From Salinisphaera sp040361255 (GTDB taxonomy: Bacteria > Pseudomonadota > Gammaproteobacteria > Nevskiales > Salinisphaeraceae): a stretch of DNA of 64,000 nt. The translations under genes were made by a program, and so were the position numbers. Under the pieces are notes generated by a model, which was not told where the DNA came from, made no database searches, and saw nothing but the letters and a program-made list of their open reading frames with translations. This document shows, piece after piece, positions 1 through 8,044 of the stretch. Within the stretch, counting starts at the first letter, position 1. Every line of letters begins with the position of its first letter. The DNA lies in contig NZ_APNG01000003.1 of the NCBI RefSeq assembly GCF_040361255.1, forward strand, positions 1 through 64,000. The letters run 5' to 3'.

Positions 1-624
1 CGCATAGCGCCTGGTCGCGTATCAGGCGCTGGGTATCAACATACAAGGTCGGATTAGCCGAAGGCGTAATCCGACAAGAACGCAGACACGTGCCCTGATT
101 TCGGTTGATAGCCGCATCAACTCAGCTCTATGGGCTAGCCGCCTGTATTCGGGCCCCGTGTGGAGCGAACGAGAAGCACAGGGCCGAAGGGTTTCCGGCG
201 CACTGCGCCGGTGCGGCAAGGTGTTTGAGGATCGCCAAAGCGATCCGAGCCATATTGATTGACTAGGGCCGCACCCTTCGGCCCGAGCATCGCAGTGGTT
301 CGGCGCGCTTCGCTCCGACGCGTAACCCGGGTGTCTTTTCCTTTGCCTACTTTCGTTTGGACAAGCAAACGAAAGTGGGTCGCGCTGCAGCGCGAAACAG
401 AAGGGACGCCGAACTCGTGAGTGCCGAAAGCCGGGCAACTCGAAAATTTTCGGGTTCTGAATCAATGGTCGAGTTGATCCGAAGCGAGTAAGTCTCGACC
501 GAGAAGCCTCAGCCGCAAACCGACGCCGCGCCTGCTCTGCCCTGATCGCTGTTTGGACAGGCCCAACAAAAAAACGCCCCGGCAAAGCCGAGGCGTTTTC
601 TCTTTCAGTTTCAGCGACGCGGAG
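1..624. repeat. Gene-free repeat-rich region
   Basis: I see no credible gene here; the open frames have no recognisable protein and overlap inverted repeats. Two elements are visible. At 48-75 a hairpin pairs GTCGGATTA with TAATCCGAC, followed by an AAGAACGCAG tail; the same design recurs at 52194-52311 and 59573-59694. At 349-376 a perfect 11-bp hairpin pairs ACTTTCGTTTG with CAAACGAAAGT around the loop GACAAG. From memory, similar TTTGGACAAGCAAA hairpins occur between genes in many gammaproteobacteria; no function is established. The region ends in the terminator of the TonB receptor gene. Confidence 0.6.
571..598 (-). terminator. Rho-independent terminator of the ZnuD-like receptor gene
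   Basis: The arms AACGCC-CGGC and GCCG-GGCGTT pair around a short AAA loop, with one mismatch between the two halves of the stem. On the minus strand the stem is followed by a run of seven T residues. It lies just after the stop codon of the receptor gene at 625. Confidence 0.75.
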
Positions 625-2661
625 CTAGAACTTCACGTTCACCCCGGCAATCACGCTACGCCCCGGCTGGGCGACACGCAGAAACGAGGTGCTGCGGATG
701 ATCTCGTCGTCGAGCAGGTTGTCGCCCCGCAGATAGACCATGGTTTCGGTGTCGTCGTAGCCGGCCAGGCGATAGCCCACGAAGGCGGTGAGGTCGGTAT
801 AGCCGGCGGTTTCGTCTTCGAGCGGACCGGGGTGGTCCTGATGCGACGCACGCAGGGCTTCGATCGTGCCCAGCCAGGTCTTGCTGTCGTAGTCCAGGCC
901 CACGCCGTAACGCCCGGGCGTGATCCGCGGCAGGTTGGTGTCGTCGTCGAGTTCGGCTCGGACGTAGTCGCCGAGTAGGCGGGCGGTCAGGCGGTGCGCG
1001 CCTTCGATCAGGTCGTAACCGATCTCGGCTTCGCCGCCATAGAAAGTAGCATCGGCGGCGGCGTAGTCGATGAGCAGGAATTCGCCATCGGGTTCGAATT
1101 CGCCTTCTTCGTTGACGCGGTCGGCAATGCCGTCGGAGGCCGGCGTGCCGGTGCCATCGGCGTTGAGGCCGGCGTCGACCGAGCGCTGATAGATGTAGTC
1201 GTCGTACTTGGTATAGAACAGGCTGGTATCGAAACGCAGCCGGCCGTTGATACGACGCAGGCCCAGATCGAAGCTGTTGGCGGCTTCTTCGCCGAAGCTG
1301 CCGTTACCGCGTTCGTAGGTGAGCGTGGCTTCGTGCGGGCCGAAGCTGTACAGCTCTTCGGTGGCGGGCGCGCGTTCGTAGCGGCCGGCGGTGGCGGTGA
1401 ACACGTAGTGATCGCCAATGGTGCGCTTGGCGCCCAGCGATACGCTGATCGGGGTGTGGTCGACATCCGAGCGGCCTTCGCTGGTGTCCTGTTCCTGGTA
1501 TTCGACACGCAGGCCGCCCTGGACGGTCCAGTTGTCGTCGAGCGGGCGCTGTTCCACCCAGAACGCCGCGATCGAGCGGGTCTCGGTGGCCGGCACGAAC
1601 GACTCTTCCTCGCCGTAGGCCTTGAAGTCGCGGTCGAAGCCCTGCAAGCCGAAGATGCCGGTAAAGCCGGCGACTGGTGCGTGTTCGGCAGCAATACGCA
1701 GTTCGGTTTCTTTGTTGTCGAAGAAGGCTTCCGGGGTTTCTTCGCCCTCGGTATGCAGGTAGTCGGTATAGGCGCCGGAGAATTCGAGCCGCTTGAGGCC
1801 GGGGGCGACATCGTAGACCTCGCCCTTGAGATCGTAGCGATCCTGGGTCAGCCGAATCTGAGCCTCTTCACCGGGAATGCCGTACTGGCGCCCGAAATGG
1901 CTGACCGCGCCGCCGACATAGCCCCAGTCGCCGGAATAGGAGGTACCCGCGCTGTAGGTGTCGGTATCGGTTTCACTGTTGTCGATGAGGCGGCTGTCGT
2001 CGGCCTTGTAGTCGTCGGTGAGGCGTTTCATGCCCTGCACGTTCAGGGCGAAATCGCCGATACCGCCGGTGACGTCCAGGCGCTGCAGGCGCTGGCCCAG
2101 GGTGCTGTCGCCACGCTCGAGGGTGGCCTCGCCAGTCACGCCGTCGGGCGCGGTCATGGGAATGCGATCGGTGACCACATTGACCACGCCGCCGATCGCG
2201 CCGGAGCCATAGAGCAGAGTCGACGGGCCCTTGAGCACTTCCACCTGGCGTGCCGAGTAGGGGTCGATGCTCACGGCATGATCCTGGCTGAGCGTGGAGA
2301 CATCGGCCGAGGACAACCCGTTTTCCTGTACGCGTACGCGCGCGCCGGACTGGCCACGGATGACCGGGCGGCCCACGCCCTGGCCGAAGTCGGCCGAACT
2401 GATGCCGGGCGTATCGGCGAGCGTCGCGCCCAGGCTCTGGCCGCGTTTGCGAACCAGTTCCGGGCCGGCGACCACGGTGGCGGCTTCGATGGCCTGGCTC
2501 GGGTCCTGATCGTCGAAAGCCAGGGCTTCCACCGAAATCGGCCCGAGCATCAGGCTGTCGCCGGGCGCGGTATCGGATTGGGCAAATAGGGGCTGGCCTG
2601 CGCCGAGCAGGCACACACCGGCCGCCGGCACGAGCAGGCGTGCAACGTTTGAATAAGCCAT
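625..2661 (-). CDS. TonB-dependent outer-membrane receptor, ZnuD-like (probable zinc uptake)
   Basis: This 678-residue outer-membrane receptor has a signal peptide (residues 1-27, cleavage after PLFA), an N-terminal plug and a 22-strand-type barrel ending in Phe. The plug has the features typical of the ZnuD subfamily: GRPVIRG, the LSQDHAV segment and VEVLKGPSTLLYGSGAIGG. ZnuD proteins take up zinc (or haem) using TonB energy. The zinc assignment is supported by the small His/Cys-rich secreted protein immediately upstream and the Zur-like box ahead of that gene; the two genes are 84 bp apart and probably co-transcribed. I did not see the long His-rich external loop of some ZnuD proteins, so substrate remains inferred. 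Family assignment is secure, zinc is likely. Confidence 0.85.
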   Translation of the reverse strand: MAYSNVARLLVPAAGVCLLGAGQPLFAQSDTAPGDSLMLGPISVEALAFDDQDPSQAIEAATVVAGPELVRKRGQSLGATLADTPGISSADFGQGVGRPVIRGQSGARVRVQENGLSSADVSTLSQDHAVSIDPYSARQVEVLKGPSTLLYGSGAIGGVVNVVTDRIPMTAPDGVTGEATLERGDSTLGQRLQRLDVTGGIGDFALNVQGMKRLTDDYKADDSRLIDNSETDTDTYSAGTSYSGDWGYVGGAVSHFGRQYGIPGEEAQIRLTQDRYDLKGEVYDVAPGLKRLEFSGAYTDYLHTEGEETPEAFFDNKETELRIAAEHAPVAGFTGIFGLQGFDRDFKAYGEEESFVPATETRSIAAFWVEQRPLDDNWTVQGGLRVEYQEQDTSEGRSDVDHTPISVSLGAKRTIGDHYVFTATAGRYERAPATEELYSFGPHEATLTYERGNGSFGEEAANSFDLGLRRINGRLRFDTSLFYTKYDDYIYQRSVDAGLNADGTGTPASDGIADRVNEEGEFEPDGEFLLIDYAAADATFYGGEAEIGYDLIEGAHRLTARLLGDYVRAELDDDTNLPRITPGRYGVGLDYDSKTWLGTIEALRASHQDHPGPLEDETAGYTDLTAFVGYRLAGYDDTETMVYLRGDNLLDDEIIRSTSFLRVAQPGRSVIAGVNVKF

Positions 2662-2745
2662 GTAGAGGGTTTCCGTCTGATAAGCGAATACGGACTACGA
2701 ATTCGCGAAAAATGCCGCCTTGGGCAGCAGGAAAAGCGCGTGTGA

Positions 2746-3030
2746 TCAGACGAAAGACAAAGGCGGCGCGCGCGCCGTACGCCCGTTGGCGACGGGTGGC
2801 GTAGGGCCGGTGTTGATAGGCGGGGTGGCGAGATCGGCCGGCGCGTTGCCGAGCGTGATCGCGGCGGCGCCCGGCGGCGCGCTGCCGGTGTGATCGTGCG
2901 CACACAGCACGCAGACATGGTCGCCGTGACCGAGCGCGATGGGGTGTTCGAAGGCATGGGCGAACGCCAGCGCCTGGGCGCACAGTAGTACGACCAGCAC
3001 GAGCGCGCAGCGTAGCTTGTGATTCCCCAT
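2746..3030 (-). CDS. Small secreted His/Cys-rich protein (DUF2946-like)
   Basis: A 94-residue protein with a clear signal peptide (hydrophobic residues 8-23, then AFAHA). The mature N-terminus carries a dense cluster of metal ligands: H25, H29, H35, H38, C40, C43, H45 and H47 (spelled GHGDHVCVLCAHDH), followed by a Pro/Ala-rich tail. Such small proteins are commonly found beside metal-related TonB receptors. It is the first gene after the Zur-like box and lies upstream of the ZnuD-like receptor, so a periplasmic zinc-binding or zinc-delivery role is a reasonable inference. The DUF2946-like label rests on general layout and is not certain. Confidence 0.7.
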   Translation of the reverse strand: MGNHKLRCALVLVVLLCAQALAFAHAFEHPIALGHGDHVCVLCAHDHTGSAPPGAAAITLGNAPADLATPPINTGPTPPVANGRTARAPPLSFV

Positions 3031-3080
3031 GGCCTGTTCGAATCCAGGTATGCGCCGACCCGGCGCGCTGGCTATATTAC

Positions 3081-3093
3081 GTTATAAAGTAAC
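3081..3093 (-). promoter_or_regulatory. Candidate Zur box
   Basis: GTTATAAAGTAAC is an imperfect palindrome about 50 bp upstream of the small metal-binding gene. It matches roughly ten of fourteen fixed positions of the enterobacterial Zur consensus TGTTATANTATAACA and lies in the only AT-rich stretch of this intergenic region. Confidence 0.5.
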
Positions 3094-3180
3094 TTGTAGA
3101 CAGTATTTTTTTGAACACCGATACGGCTTGCGAACACGCGCCGCGGTGGGCGCATAACGCCATCGCCCGGTACCCATCGA

Positions 3181-3212
3181 AAAAAGCCCCGCCTGCGATA
3201 CAAACGGGGCCA
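3181..3212 (-). terminator. Rho-independent terminator of the PQQ-type dehydrogenase gene
   Basis: GCCCCG pairs with CGGGGC around a loop of about 13 nt. On the minus strand the stem is followed by TTTTTT. It lies 33 nt after the stop codon at 3245. Confidence 0.7.
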
Positions 3213-3244
3213 TGCTGCCGGTCAGGCTGTTGCGCCGAGGATGT

Positions 3245-4519
3245 TCACTCGTCGGCTGCGACGACCCGGAAGATCGTGCCGCCGGCATCGTCGCTGATAT
3301 ACAGCGCCCCGTCGGGGCCCTGGGCGAGGCCGGCCGGGCGATGGTCGGCGCTGCCGGGCGAGGCCACGGTTTCGCCGCTGCCGGTAAAGCCGGGCGCGCC
3401 GGCGAAGTCTTCGTAGTCGGCGGTGGCCTGGCCGTTTTCAAACGGCTGATAAATCACCCGATAACCGGCCTGCGGACTGGGCGCGCGGTTCCAGGAGCCA
3501 TGAAAGGCGATGAAGGCGCCGCCGTTGTATTTCGAGCCAAAGCTGTCACCGTCATAGAACAGAATATCCATGGGCGCCCAGTGGGCCGGATAGGCCGCCA
3601 GTGGCTGTTCGTAGTCGGCGCACTGGCCCACCTTGTCGCCGTCGCCGCCGTATTCCGGGCCGAGGACTTTCTTGTCCTGTTTCGGATCGTAGTAGCAGAA
3701 CGGCCAGCCGAAGTGATCGCCTTCATCAATGGCGAACAGTTCCTCGGCGGGCAGATGCGCGCTCTGCTGCTGCGTGAACGTGTCCGGCCAGTTCGAATGC
3801 AGCTGATCGCGCCCGTGCTGAACGCCGTAGAGCTGGCCGTCGTACCAGTCCAGCGCGAACATGTTGCGCAGGCCGGTGGCGTATTCGGTTTTTGGCTCGA
3901 AGGTCTGGCCGGTTTCGGTGGCCGAGAATTTCCAGATGCCGCCGTGGTTGTCGAGCAGCGGGCAGGGCTCCTGACCTTTCGAGCCGGGCTGGCGGTCGTT
4001 TTCCTGGCAGGCGTTGGACGGCGCGCCGTTGTTGACGAACAGCTGGCCGTCATCGCTGATCGCCAACCCGCGTGCGGCATGCGAGGACTGCTGCGGCAGG
4101 CCGGTGACGATATGTTCGGGCTCGCCTTGCGGCACCAGATTATCGTCGAGCTTGTAGCGATAGATATCGGTGACGGTCGCGGCGTAGAGCCAGCCGTCAT
4201 GGATCGCCAGGCCGGTACCGCCGCCTTCGCCGAAGGTTTCGCGCTCGTCGGCCACGCCGTCGTCATCGCTGTCGCGGAGCGCCATCAGGCCGTGGCCGTC
4301 GACATTGTTGGCCAGATTCACATACACCGTGCCGTTATCGGCGACGGCCAGATGCCGCGGCTTGCCGGCGTCCTCGGCGAACTGGGTGGCACAGAAGCCG
4401 TCGGGCAGGTCGAGGCCGGCGGTCTCGCAATCGGCCGCGGCGCTGGCGTGGCCGGCGGTCAAAAGACCCGTCGCGGCCAGTGCTGTCGCACAGAGCGTGG
4501 GTAACGTAAGCGTTCGCAT
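3245..4519 (-). CDS. Secreted PQQ-dependent sugar (sorbosone-type) dehydrogenase-like beta-propeller
   Basis: A 424-residue exported protein with a signal peptide (residues 1-28, ending HASA). The rest looks like a six-bladed soluble glucose/sorbosone dehydrogenase propeller: repeated turns such as RHLAVADNGTVYVNL, RGLAISDDGQLFVNN, a GLRNMFALDW blade, the HGRDQLHSNWPD loop, GDHFGWPFCYYD, AFHGSWNR and a final PAGLAQGPDGALYISDD blade. Family members oxidise aldoses or sorbosone in the periplasm with bound PQQ, passing electrons to the respiratory chain. PQQ binding is inferred from family. Four or more Cys residues suggest disulfides. It stands alone, with its own terminator, and diverges from hsp20. 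Confidence 0.8.
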   Translation of the reverse strand: MRTLTLPTLCATALAATGLLTAGHASAAADCETAGLDLPDGFCATQFAEDAGKPRHLAVADNGTVYVNLANNVDGHGLMALRDSDDDGVADERETFGEGGGTGLAIHDGWLYAATVTDIYRYKLDDNLVPQGEPEHIVTGLPQQSSHAARGLAISDDGQLFVNNGAPSNACQENDRQPGSKGQEPCPLLDNHGGIWKFSATETGQTFEPKTEYATGLRNMFALDWYDGQLYGVQHGRDQLHSNWPDTFTQQQSAHLPAEELFAIDEGDHFGWPFCYYDPKQDKKVLGPEYGGDGDKVGQCADYEQPLAAYPAHWAPMDILFYDGDSFGSKYNGGAFIAFHGSWNRAPSPQAGYRVIYQPFENGQATADYEDFAGAPGFTGSGETVASPGSADHRPAGLAQGPDGALYISDDAGGTIFRVVAADE

Positions 4520-4612
4520 CGTTTATCCGTTGGGCATTGTTATCGATGGGTCGGTTATATCAGTTACCGGTCGGCCCCGGCAAAATGTCCAAAAAAAACG
4601 ATAAAATAACTA

Positions 4613-4637
4613 TTGAAACGTTATCCGCTGCCCCTAT
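4613..4637 (+). promoter_or_regulatory. Sigma-32 (heat-shock) promoter candidate for hsp20
   Basis: TTGAAA (4613-4618) is followed after 12 nt by CCCCTAT (4631-4637). This closely matches the RpoH consensus (CTTGAAA, 11-16 nt, CCCCATnT). It lies 60-85 bp upstream of the small heat-shock protein start. Confidence 0.65.
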
Positions 4638-4696
4638 CGTTGCTGATGTAACGACGCAGCCCATTGATTCGGGGCGAAAAAACAGGAGGGTAGATT

Positions 4697-5194
4697 ATGG
4701 CTATTCAGCGTTATCAGAACCGTTTCGAACCGAGCAGCCTGCTCGCGCAGTTCAACGACGAAATTAATCGCATGTTCGTACAGGACAGCAACGCCTTCCC
4801 GGCACTGGCCGGCGGGGCCTGGACGCCGAACGTGGATATCCGCGAAACCGACAACGCGTATCACATCGAGGCCGAAGTGCCCGGCGTGAACCCGCAGGAT
4901 ATCGAGGTCACCCTCGACAAGGGCGTGCTCACGCTCAAGGGCGAACGCAGCGAAGAAAAGACCGACGACAACGGTCAGGCACGCTATCGCGAGCGTCGCT
5001 TCGGATCGTTCGTGCGCCGCTTCTCGTTGCCCGAAACCGCGGACGAGGAAAACATCGAAGCCCGCGCGGAACACGGTGTGCTGCGGCTGACCATCAACAA
5101 GAAAGCCACCAGCGAACCGCGGCGTATCACCGTGCGCAGCGGCGACACCGGCACCGCGACGGTGGACACGCAGGATCAGGCCGAAAGCGCCTGA
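4697..5194 (+). CDS. Small heat-shock protein Hsp20 (IbpA/alpha-crystallin family)
   Basis: A 165-residue cytoplasmic holdase that binds unfolding proteins and keeps them refoldable for DnaK/ClpB. A variable N-terminal arm is followed by the alpha-crystallin domain (about residues 45-140), with VDIRETDNAYHIEAEVPGV, GVLTLKGER, FGSFVRRFSLPE and the signature EHGVLRLTINK. A polar tail follows; the I-x-I/V oligomerisation motif is represented by ITVRS. The start is fixed by an AGGAGG Shine-Dalgarno seven bases upstream. Control by sigma-32 is supported by the promoter at 4613-4637. A bidirectional terminator separates it from the convergent azoreductase gene. Confidence 0.95.
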   Translation: MAIQRYQNRFEPSSLLAQFNDEINRMFVQDSNAFPALAGGAWTPNVDIRETDNAYHIEAEVPGVNPQDIEVTLDKGVLTLKGERSEEKTDDNGQARYRERRFGSFVRRFSLPETADEENIEARAEHGVLRLTINKKATSEPRRITVRSGDTGTATVDTQDQAESA

Positions 5195-5215
5195 TCGCCT
5201 GCCCGGCACAGCCGA

Positions 5216-5243
5216 AAACGGGGCCGCTTGGCCCCGTTTTTTT
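5216..5243. terminator. Bidirectional rho-independent terminator
   Basis: ACGGGGCC and GGCCCCGT pair perfectly around the loop GCTT. The stem is preceded by AAAA and followed by TTTTTTT, so it can serve both the hsp20 gene (plus) and the convergent azoreductase gene (minus), whose stop codon touches it. Confidence 0.85.
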
Positions 5244-5892
5244 ATGTGGCCGACTGGCAAAGTCGGCCGGCCAGTGCGCGCGTTTGGCTGATGGCCTGCG
5301 CTTTCGACGCCGCGAAACGATCATCGCCGAATTCCTGATATTCGATCCCGACATGATGGATTTCGTCGGCCCCGAGATAGCCCGATAGCGAACGCAGATG
5401 CGGCAACAGATGGCCGGCGTGTTCGTTGAATTCGCCTGGGCCGAAGCCGAATTCCCCCGATGCGGTCAGCGCCACCAGTTGCTTGCCGCCGAGGATCGGT
5501 TCCAGCGGCCGGTCGCCGCGGGCGAGATCGAAGCTGAAGGTCCGCCCGATCCGCACGACCTGATCGACCCAGGCCTTCAGTGCGGCGGGTAGGCCGTAGT
5601 TGTACATGGGCGTGGCGATTACCAGTACGTCGGCCTGTTCCAGTTCGTCGATCAGCGTATCGGACAGGGCCAGTGCCGCGTTTTGTGCGTCGCTGCGCTC
5701 GGCCGCTGGTGTGAAGGCCGCGGCGATCCAGTCTTCAGACACGGCCGGCGGCGGCTCGATGCCGATATCGCGGCGGATGAGTTCGATCGTCGGTTCGTTT
5801 GTCTGCCACTGGGCGATAAACAGATCGCCGAGCATGCGAGTGAGCGAACGGTTGAGGCGGGCACTGGCGTCGATACGCAGGAGGGTGGTCAT
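5242..5892 (-). CDS. azoR: FMN-dependent NADH azoreductase / quinone reductase
   Basis: A flavodoxin-fold cytoplasmic oxidoreductase of 216 residues. AzoR proteins use FMN and NADH to reduce quinones and azo compounds by two-electron transfer. Visible family features are LLRIDASAR near the N-terminus (FMN phosphate loop), the strand and loop IATPMYNYGLPAALKAWVDQ, and the TASGEFGFG segment. I start it at the ATG giving MTTLLRIDAS; an upstream in-frame start would add ten unrelated residues. It is transcribed divergently from a LysR regulator across a 110-bp gap, the usual arrangement for a regulator and its target. Confidence 0.9.
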   Translation of the reverse strand: MTTLLRIDASARLNRSLTRMLGDLFIAQWQTNEPTIELIRRDIGIEPPPAVSEDWIAAAFTPAAERSDAQNAALALSDTLIDELEQADVLVIATPMYNYGLPAALKAWVDQVVRIGRTFSFDLARGDRPLEPILGGKQLVALTASGEFGFGPGEFNEHAGHLLPHLRSLSGYLGADEIHHVGIEYQEFGDDRFAASKAQAISQTRALAGRLCQSAT

Positions 5893-5969
5893 GGGTCGGT
5901 CCAAGGGATGTGTTGGCTGCAACTATCCAGTCGGGCGACTGCCGTGACAAAAGCAAAGAAAGCGTCTAT

Positions 5970-5988
5970 AGATGCGCTAAATTCATCT
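5970..5988. promoter_or_regulatory. Candidate LysR operator between azoR and its regulator
   Basis: AGATG and CATCT form an inverted repeat with a 9-nt AT-rich centre, 14 bp before the regulator's GTG start. Spacing resembles LysR-type binding sites. This is a sequence observation only. Confidence 0.35.
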
Positions 5989-6002
5989 GTTGCGGGGTGC
6001 GG

Positions 6003-6890
6003 GTGTCGTTCCCGTCGCTATCGGCGCTACGCGCATTCGAAGCCGCGGCCCGGCTGGGTAGTTTCAAGGCAGCGGCCGAGGCACTGCATTTGTCGCCCAC
6101 CGCCGTGTCCCACCATATTCGCGGGCTTGAGGCACAGCTGGGCGTGTCGTTGTTCGTACGCCGCACGCGCGCCATTACGCCGACCGAGGCCGGGTTGCAG
6201 CTGTCGCAGGCGGCCACGCGTGCGTTTTCGGAACTCGAGGCGGCCGTCGCCGCACTGCGCGATGACGAAAACCGCCTGACGATCTCCACCACGCCGGCGT
6301 TTGCCACACTATGGCTGGCCCCGCGTATCGACGACTTCGAGCAGCGCCATCCCGATCTGCGGATACGACTGGTGTCTTCGACCGAGCCCGTCGATCTCGA
6401 GCGCGATCGCGAGGTTGATATCGCGATTCGGTATTCAGCCGCCGACCCCGATACCGACGACAGCCGTATTCTGGTGCGCGAGTCGGTGGGGGCGTTTGCG
6501 AGCCCGGCCTATCTCGCCGCGGGTGTGCCGATCGAGACGGTCGATCGACTGGCCACGTGTTGGCCGGACGCGCGGCTGGCCCCTATCGACTGGGCCACAT
6601 GGCAAGTGCAGGCCGGCGTCGGCCCGCTGGACGAGGCGAAGCTACGCACCTTCGCGCACGAGCAGGAAGTGGTTCAGGCGGCGCTCGCCGGCAAGGGCGT
6701 GGCGCTGGTGAGCGAACTGCTGGTACGGGATATGGTCGCGCGTGGCTGGCTGGTGGCCTGGCGGCCGGAGATTCGCATGCCCGGCCATGCCTATCGCCTG
6801 ATTACCGGGCCGTTGAAGGCCCACACGCGCCGCGCGGCTCTGTTCATTGCCTGGCTAAAGAACGCGCTTGCGGGCGATCAGCGTAAATAG
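6003..6890 (+). CDS. LysR-type transcriptional regulator (GcvA-like)
   Basis: A 295-residue LysR regulator. The N-terminal winged helix-turn-helix (residues 1-60) reads LSALRAFEAAARLGSF then LSPTAVSHHIRGLE, close to the GcvA/TrpI group. The C-terminal co-inducer domain is complete, with the usual ISTTPAFATLWLAPR strand and a KGVALVSELLV segment near the end. I choose the GTG at 6003 because the HTH begins straight after it; a TTG at 5910 would add 31 residues of low plausibility that overlap the azoR promoter region. Divergent placement suggests it controls azoR and itself. The inducer is unknown. Confidence 0.9.
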   Translation: MSFPSLSALRAFEAAARLGSFKAAAEALHLSPTAVSHHIRGLEAQLGVSLFVRRTRAITPTEAGLQLSQAATRAFSELEAAVAALRDDENRLTISTTPAFATLWLAPRIDDFEQRHPDLRIRLVSSTEPVDLERDREVDIAIRYSAADPDTDDSRILVRESVGAFASPAYLAAGVPIETVDRLATCWPDARLAPIDWATWQVQAGVGPLDEAKLRTFAHEQEVVQAALAGKGVALVSELLVRDMVARGWLVAWRPEIRMPGHAYRLITGPLKAHTRRAALFIAWLKNALAGDQRK

Positions 6891-6910
6891 CTGCGCGAGT
6901 TCGTATCGAT

Positions 6911-7375
6911 TCAAAGAGGCCTGTCAGCTTGGTTGTCGCCCCTCCCGCTCGATCTGTCGTCATCTTTGCTTCGATGCTTATACTTTGTGTCAATTGACGG
7001 GGTAAGGGCCATAAATATTTCTTTGTGCCCAGAGAAAACTCTCTCAGACTCTACCCATCTTATAATTAGCTCTTCGTCAAATTTCGGTTCAACATGGTGA
7101 ATGAGCTTTGCAGCATCACGTAGTAGATATTGTCCGAATGCATCAGCTTTAGATATCTGGTTTATTGCCTCGATATTCTTTTCGGGCGCCTTGATGAGAA
7201 GATCGGAAACAATTTGTACGTGCCCATTTTGGTTGCTAGCTTTATTGTATAAATCCCACCCCGCAGCTCGGACAAAGCGCTCTGCTTTTGCTCTCTCTCT
7301 ATTCTCGTATCGCGCATATGCTATTCCAGCTATGCCGACTACAAGACCTGCAATACCAAGAATATTCGATAGCAA
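6911..7375 (-). CDS. Hypothetical membrane-anchored protein, AT-rich, probably acquired
   Basis: I do not recognise this 154-residue protein. It has one N-terminal transmembrane segment (residues 4-20, IAGLVVGIAGIAYA) followed by a basic, mostly helical soluble part with a charged, Arg/Asp-rich tail. The start is a TTG with a strong Shine-Dalgarno (AAAGGGG, about six bases upstream). Base composition differs sharply from its neighbours, being clearly AT-rich with codons such as ATA, TTT and AAT that are rare elsewhere here. No mobility gene, tRNA or direct repeat was seen beside it. The composition suggests recent transfer. Confidence 0.7.
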   Translation of the reverse strand: MLSNILGIAGLVVGIAGIAYARYENRERAKAERFVRAAGWDLYNKASNQNGHVQIVSDLLIKAPEKNIEAINQISKADAFGQYLLRDAAKLIHHVEPKFDEELIIRWVESERVFSGHKEIFMALTPSIDTKYKHRSKDDDRSSGRGDNQADRPL

Positions 7376-7421
7376 GGTATTCCCCTTTAGAAATTGAGCT
7401 GTATTTTAAGTATGTGTGTGC

Positions 7422-7958
7422 TTACCGAAACAGCGTATCGATATGATCGGCGCCGATGCCTACCCGGTCGTAGTGCTCACGGCAGAGGGCGATATAGTCG
7501 TGGACGTCGAAATAGCCGTCCGACTCGCCCTGTTCGTCGAGCCAGATGAGCGGGCCTTTCACCACGAAGAACACCCGCATCGGGTCTTCGTGTTCGTAGG
7601 CGACAAGGGTATGGCCTTCGCCCGGCGTTTCGTAAACAAAGTCGCCGGCAGTGGCGATCCAGTCGTGTTCCAGATAGCCCCATTTACCGGAGATGGTGTA
7701 GGCGAACACTTCGTTGGGGTGGTAGTGGCGATTGACCAGGCCCGCGCCCTTGGCCATGAGCACGTCGCACCAGCGGTTCGAGGACGGCGATATCCATAGC
7801 GGGCGCGAGGACACCGTATCGTTGAAGGGCACGTAGTAGCGTTCGTCCTCGGTGGGCGCGTTGGCGATATGCACTTCCGGCAGCGTATCGGGCTTGAAGC
7901 TGTTGGGGATCGGTGGGATATCGCGCCAGAATTCGCTGGTTGGTGCTTTGGTGGGCAT
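7422..7958 (-). CDS. Cupin dioxygenase, 2,4'-dihydroxyacetophenone dioxygenase family
   Basis: A single-domain cupin of 178 residues. The core holds a candidate metal site: H78 and H80 in NRHYHPNEVFAYTISG, E97 or H98 in GYLEHDW, and H116 in GEGHTLVA. The layout matches 2,4'-dihydroxyacetophenone dioxygenase, a non-haem iron enzyme that cleaves a C-C bond beside an aromatic ketone. Many relatives with the same name act on unknown substrates, so activity is inferred only at family level. There are no aromatic-degradation genes around it: it lies between an orphan AT-rich gene and the YbbP permease gene. Confidence 0.75.
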   Translation of the reverse strand: MPTKAPTSEFWRDIPPIPNSFKPDTLPEVHIANAPTEDERYYVPFNDTVSSRPLWISPSSNRWCDVLMAKGAGLVNRHYHPNEVFAYTISGKWGYLEHDWIATAGDFVYETPGEGHTLVAYEHEDPMRVFFVVKGPLIWLDEQGESDGYFDVHDYIALCREHYDRVGIGADHIDTLFR

Positions 7959-8044
7959 GGTCGCGCCTCGGTCTGATTATTATTGGTCAACGCCGAGTGT
8001 CGATGTCCGGCCGAGTGCGTGCAACGTCGCCCGCCCGGTCGCGA

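Noticed and set aside
22..585. 187-codon minus-strand frame at the window start
   Set aside because: It consists of translated inverted repeats and has no Shine-Dalgarno or protein-like features.
994..2589. Long plus-strand open frame (531 codons) over the ZnuD-like receptor
   Set aside because: It is antisense to a gene with clear receptor motifs and has no recognisable protein; long antisense frames are common at this GC content.
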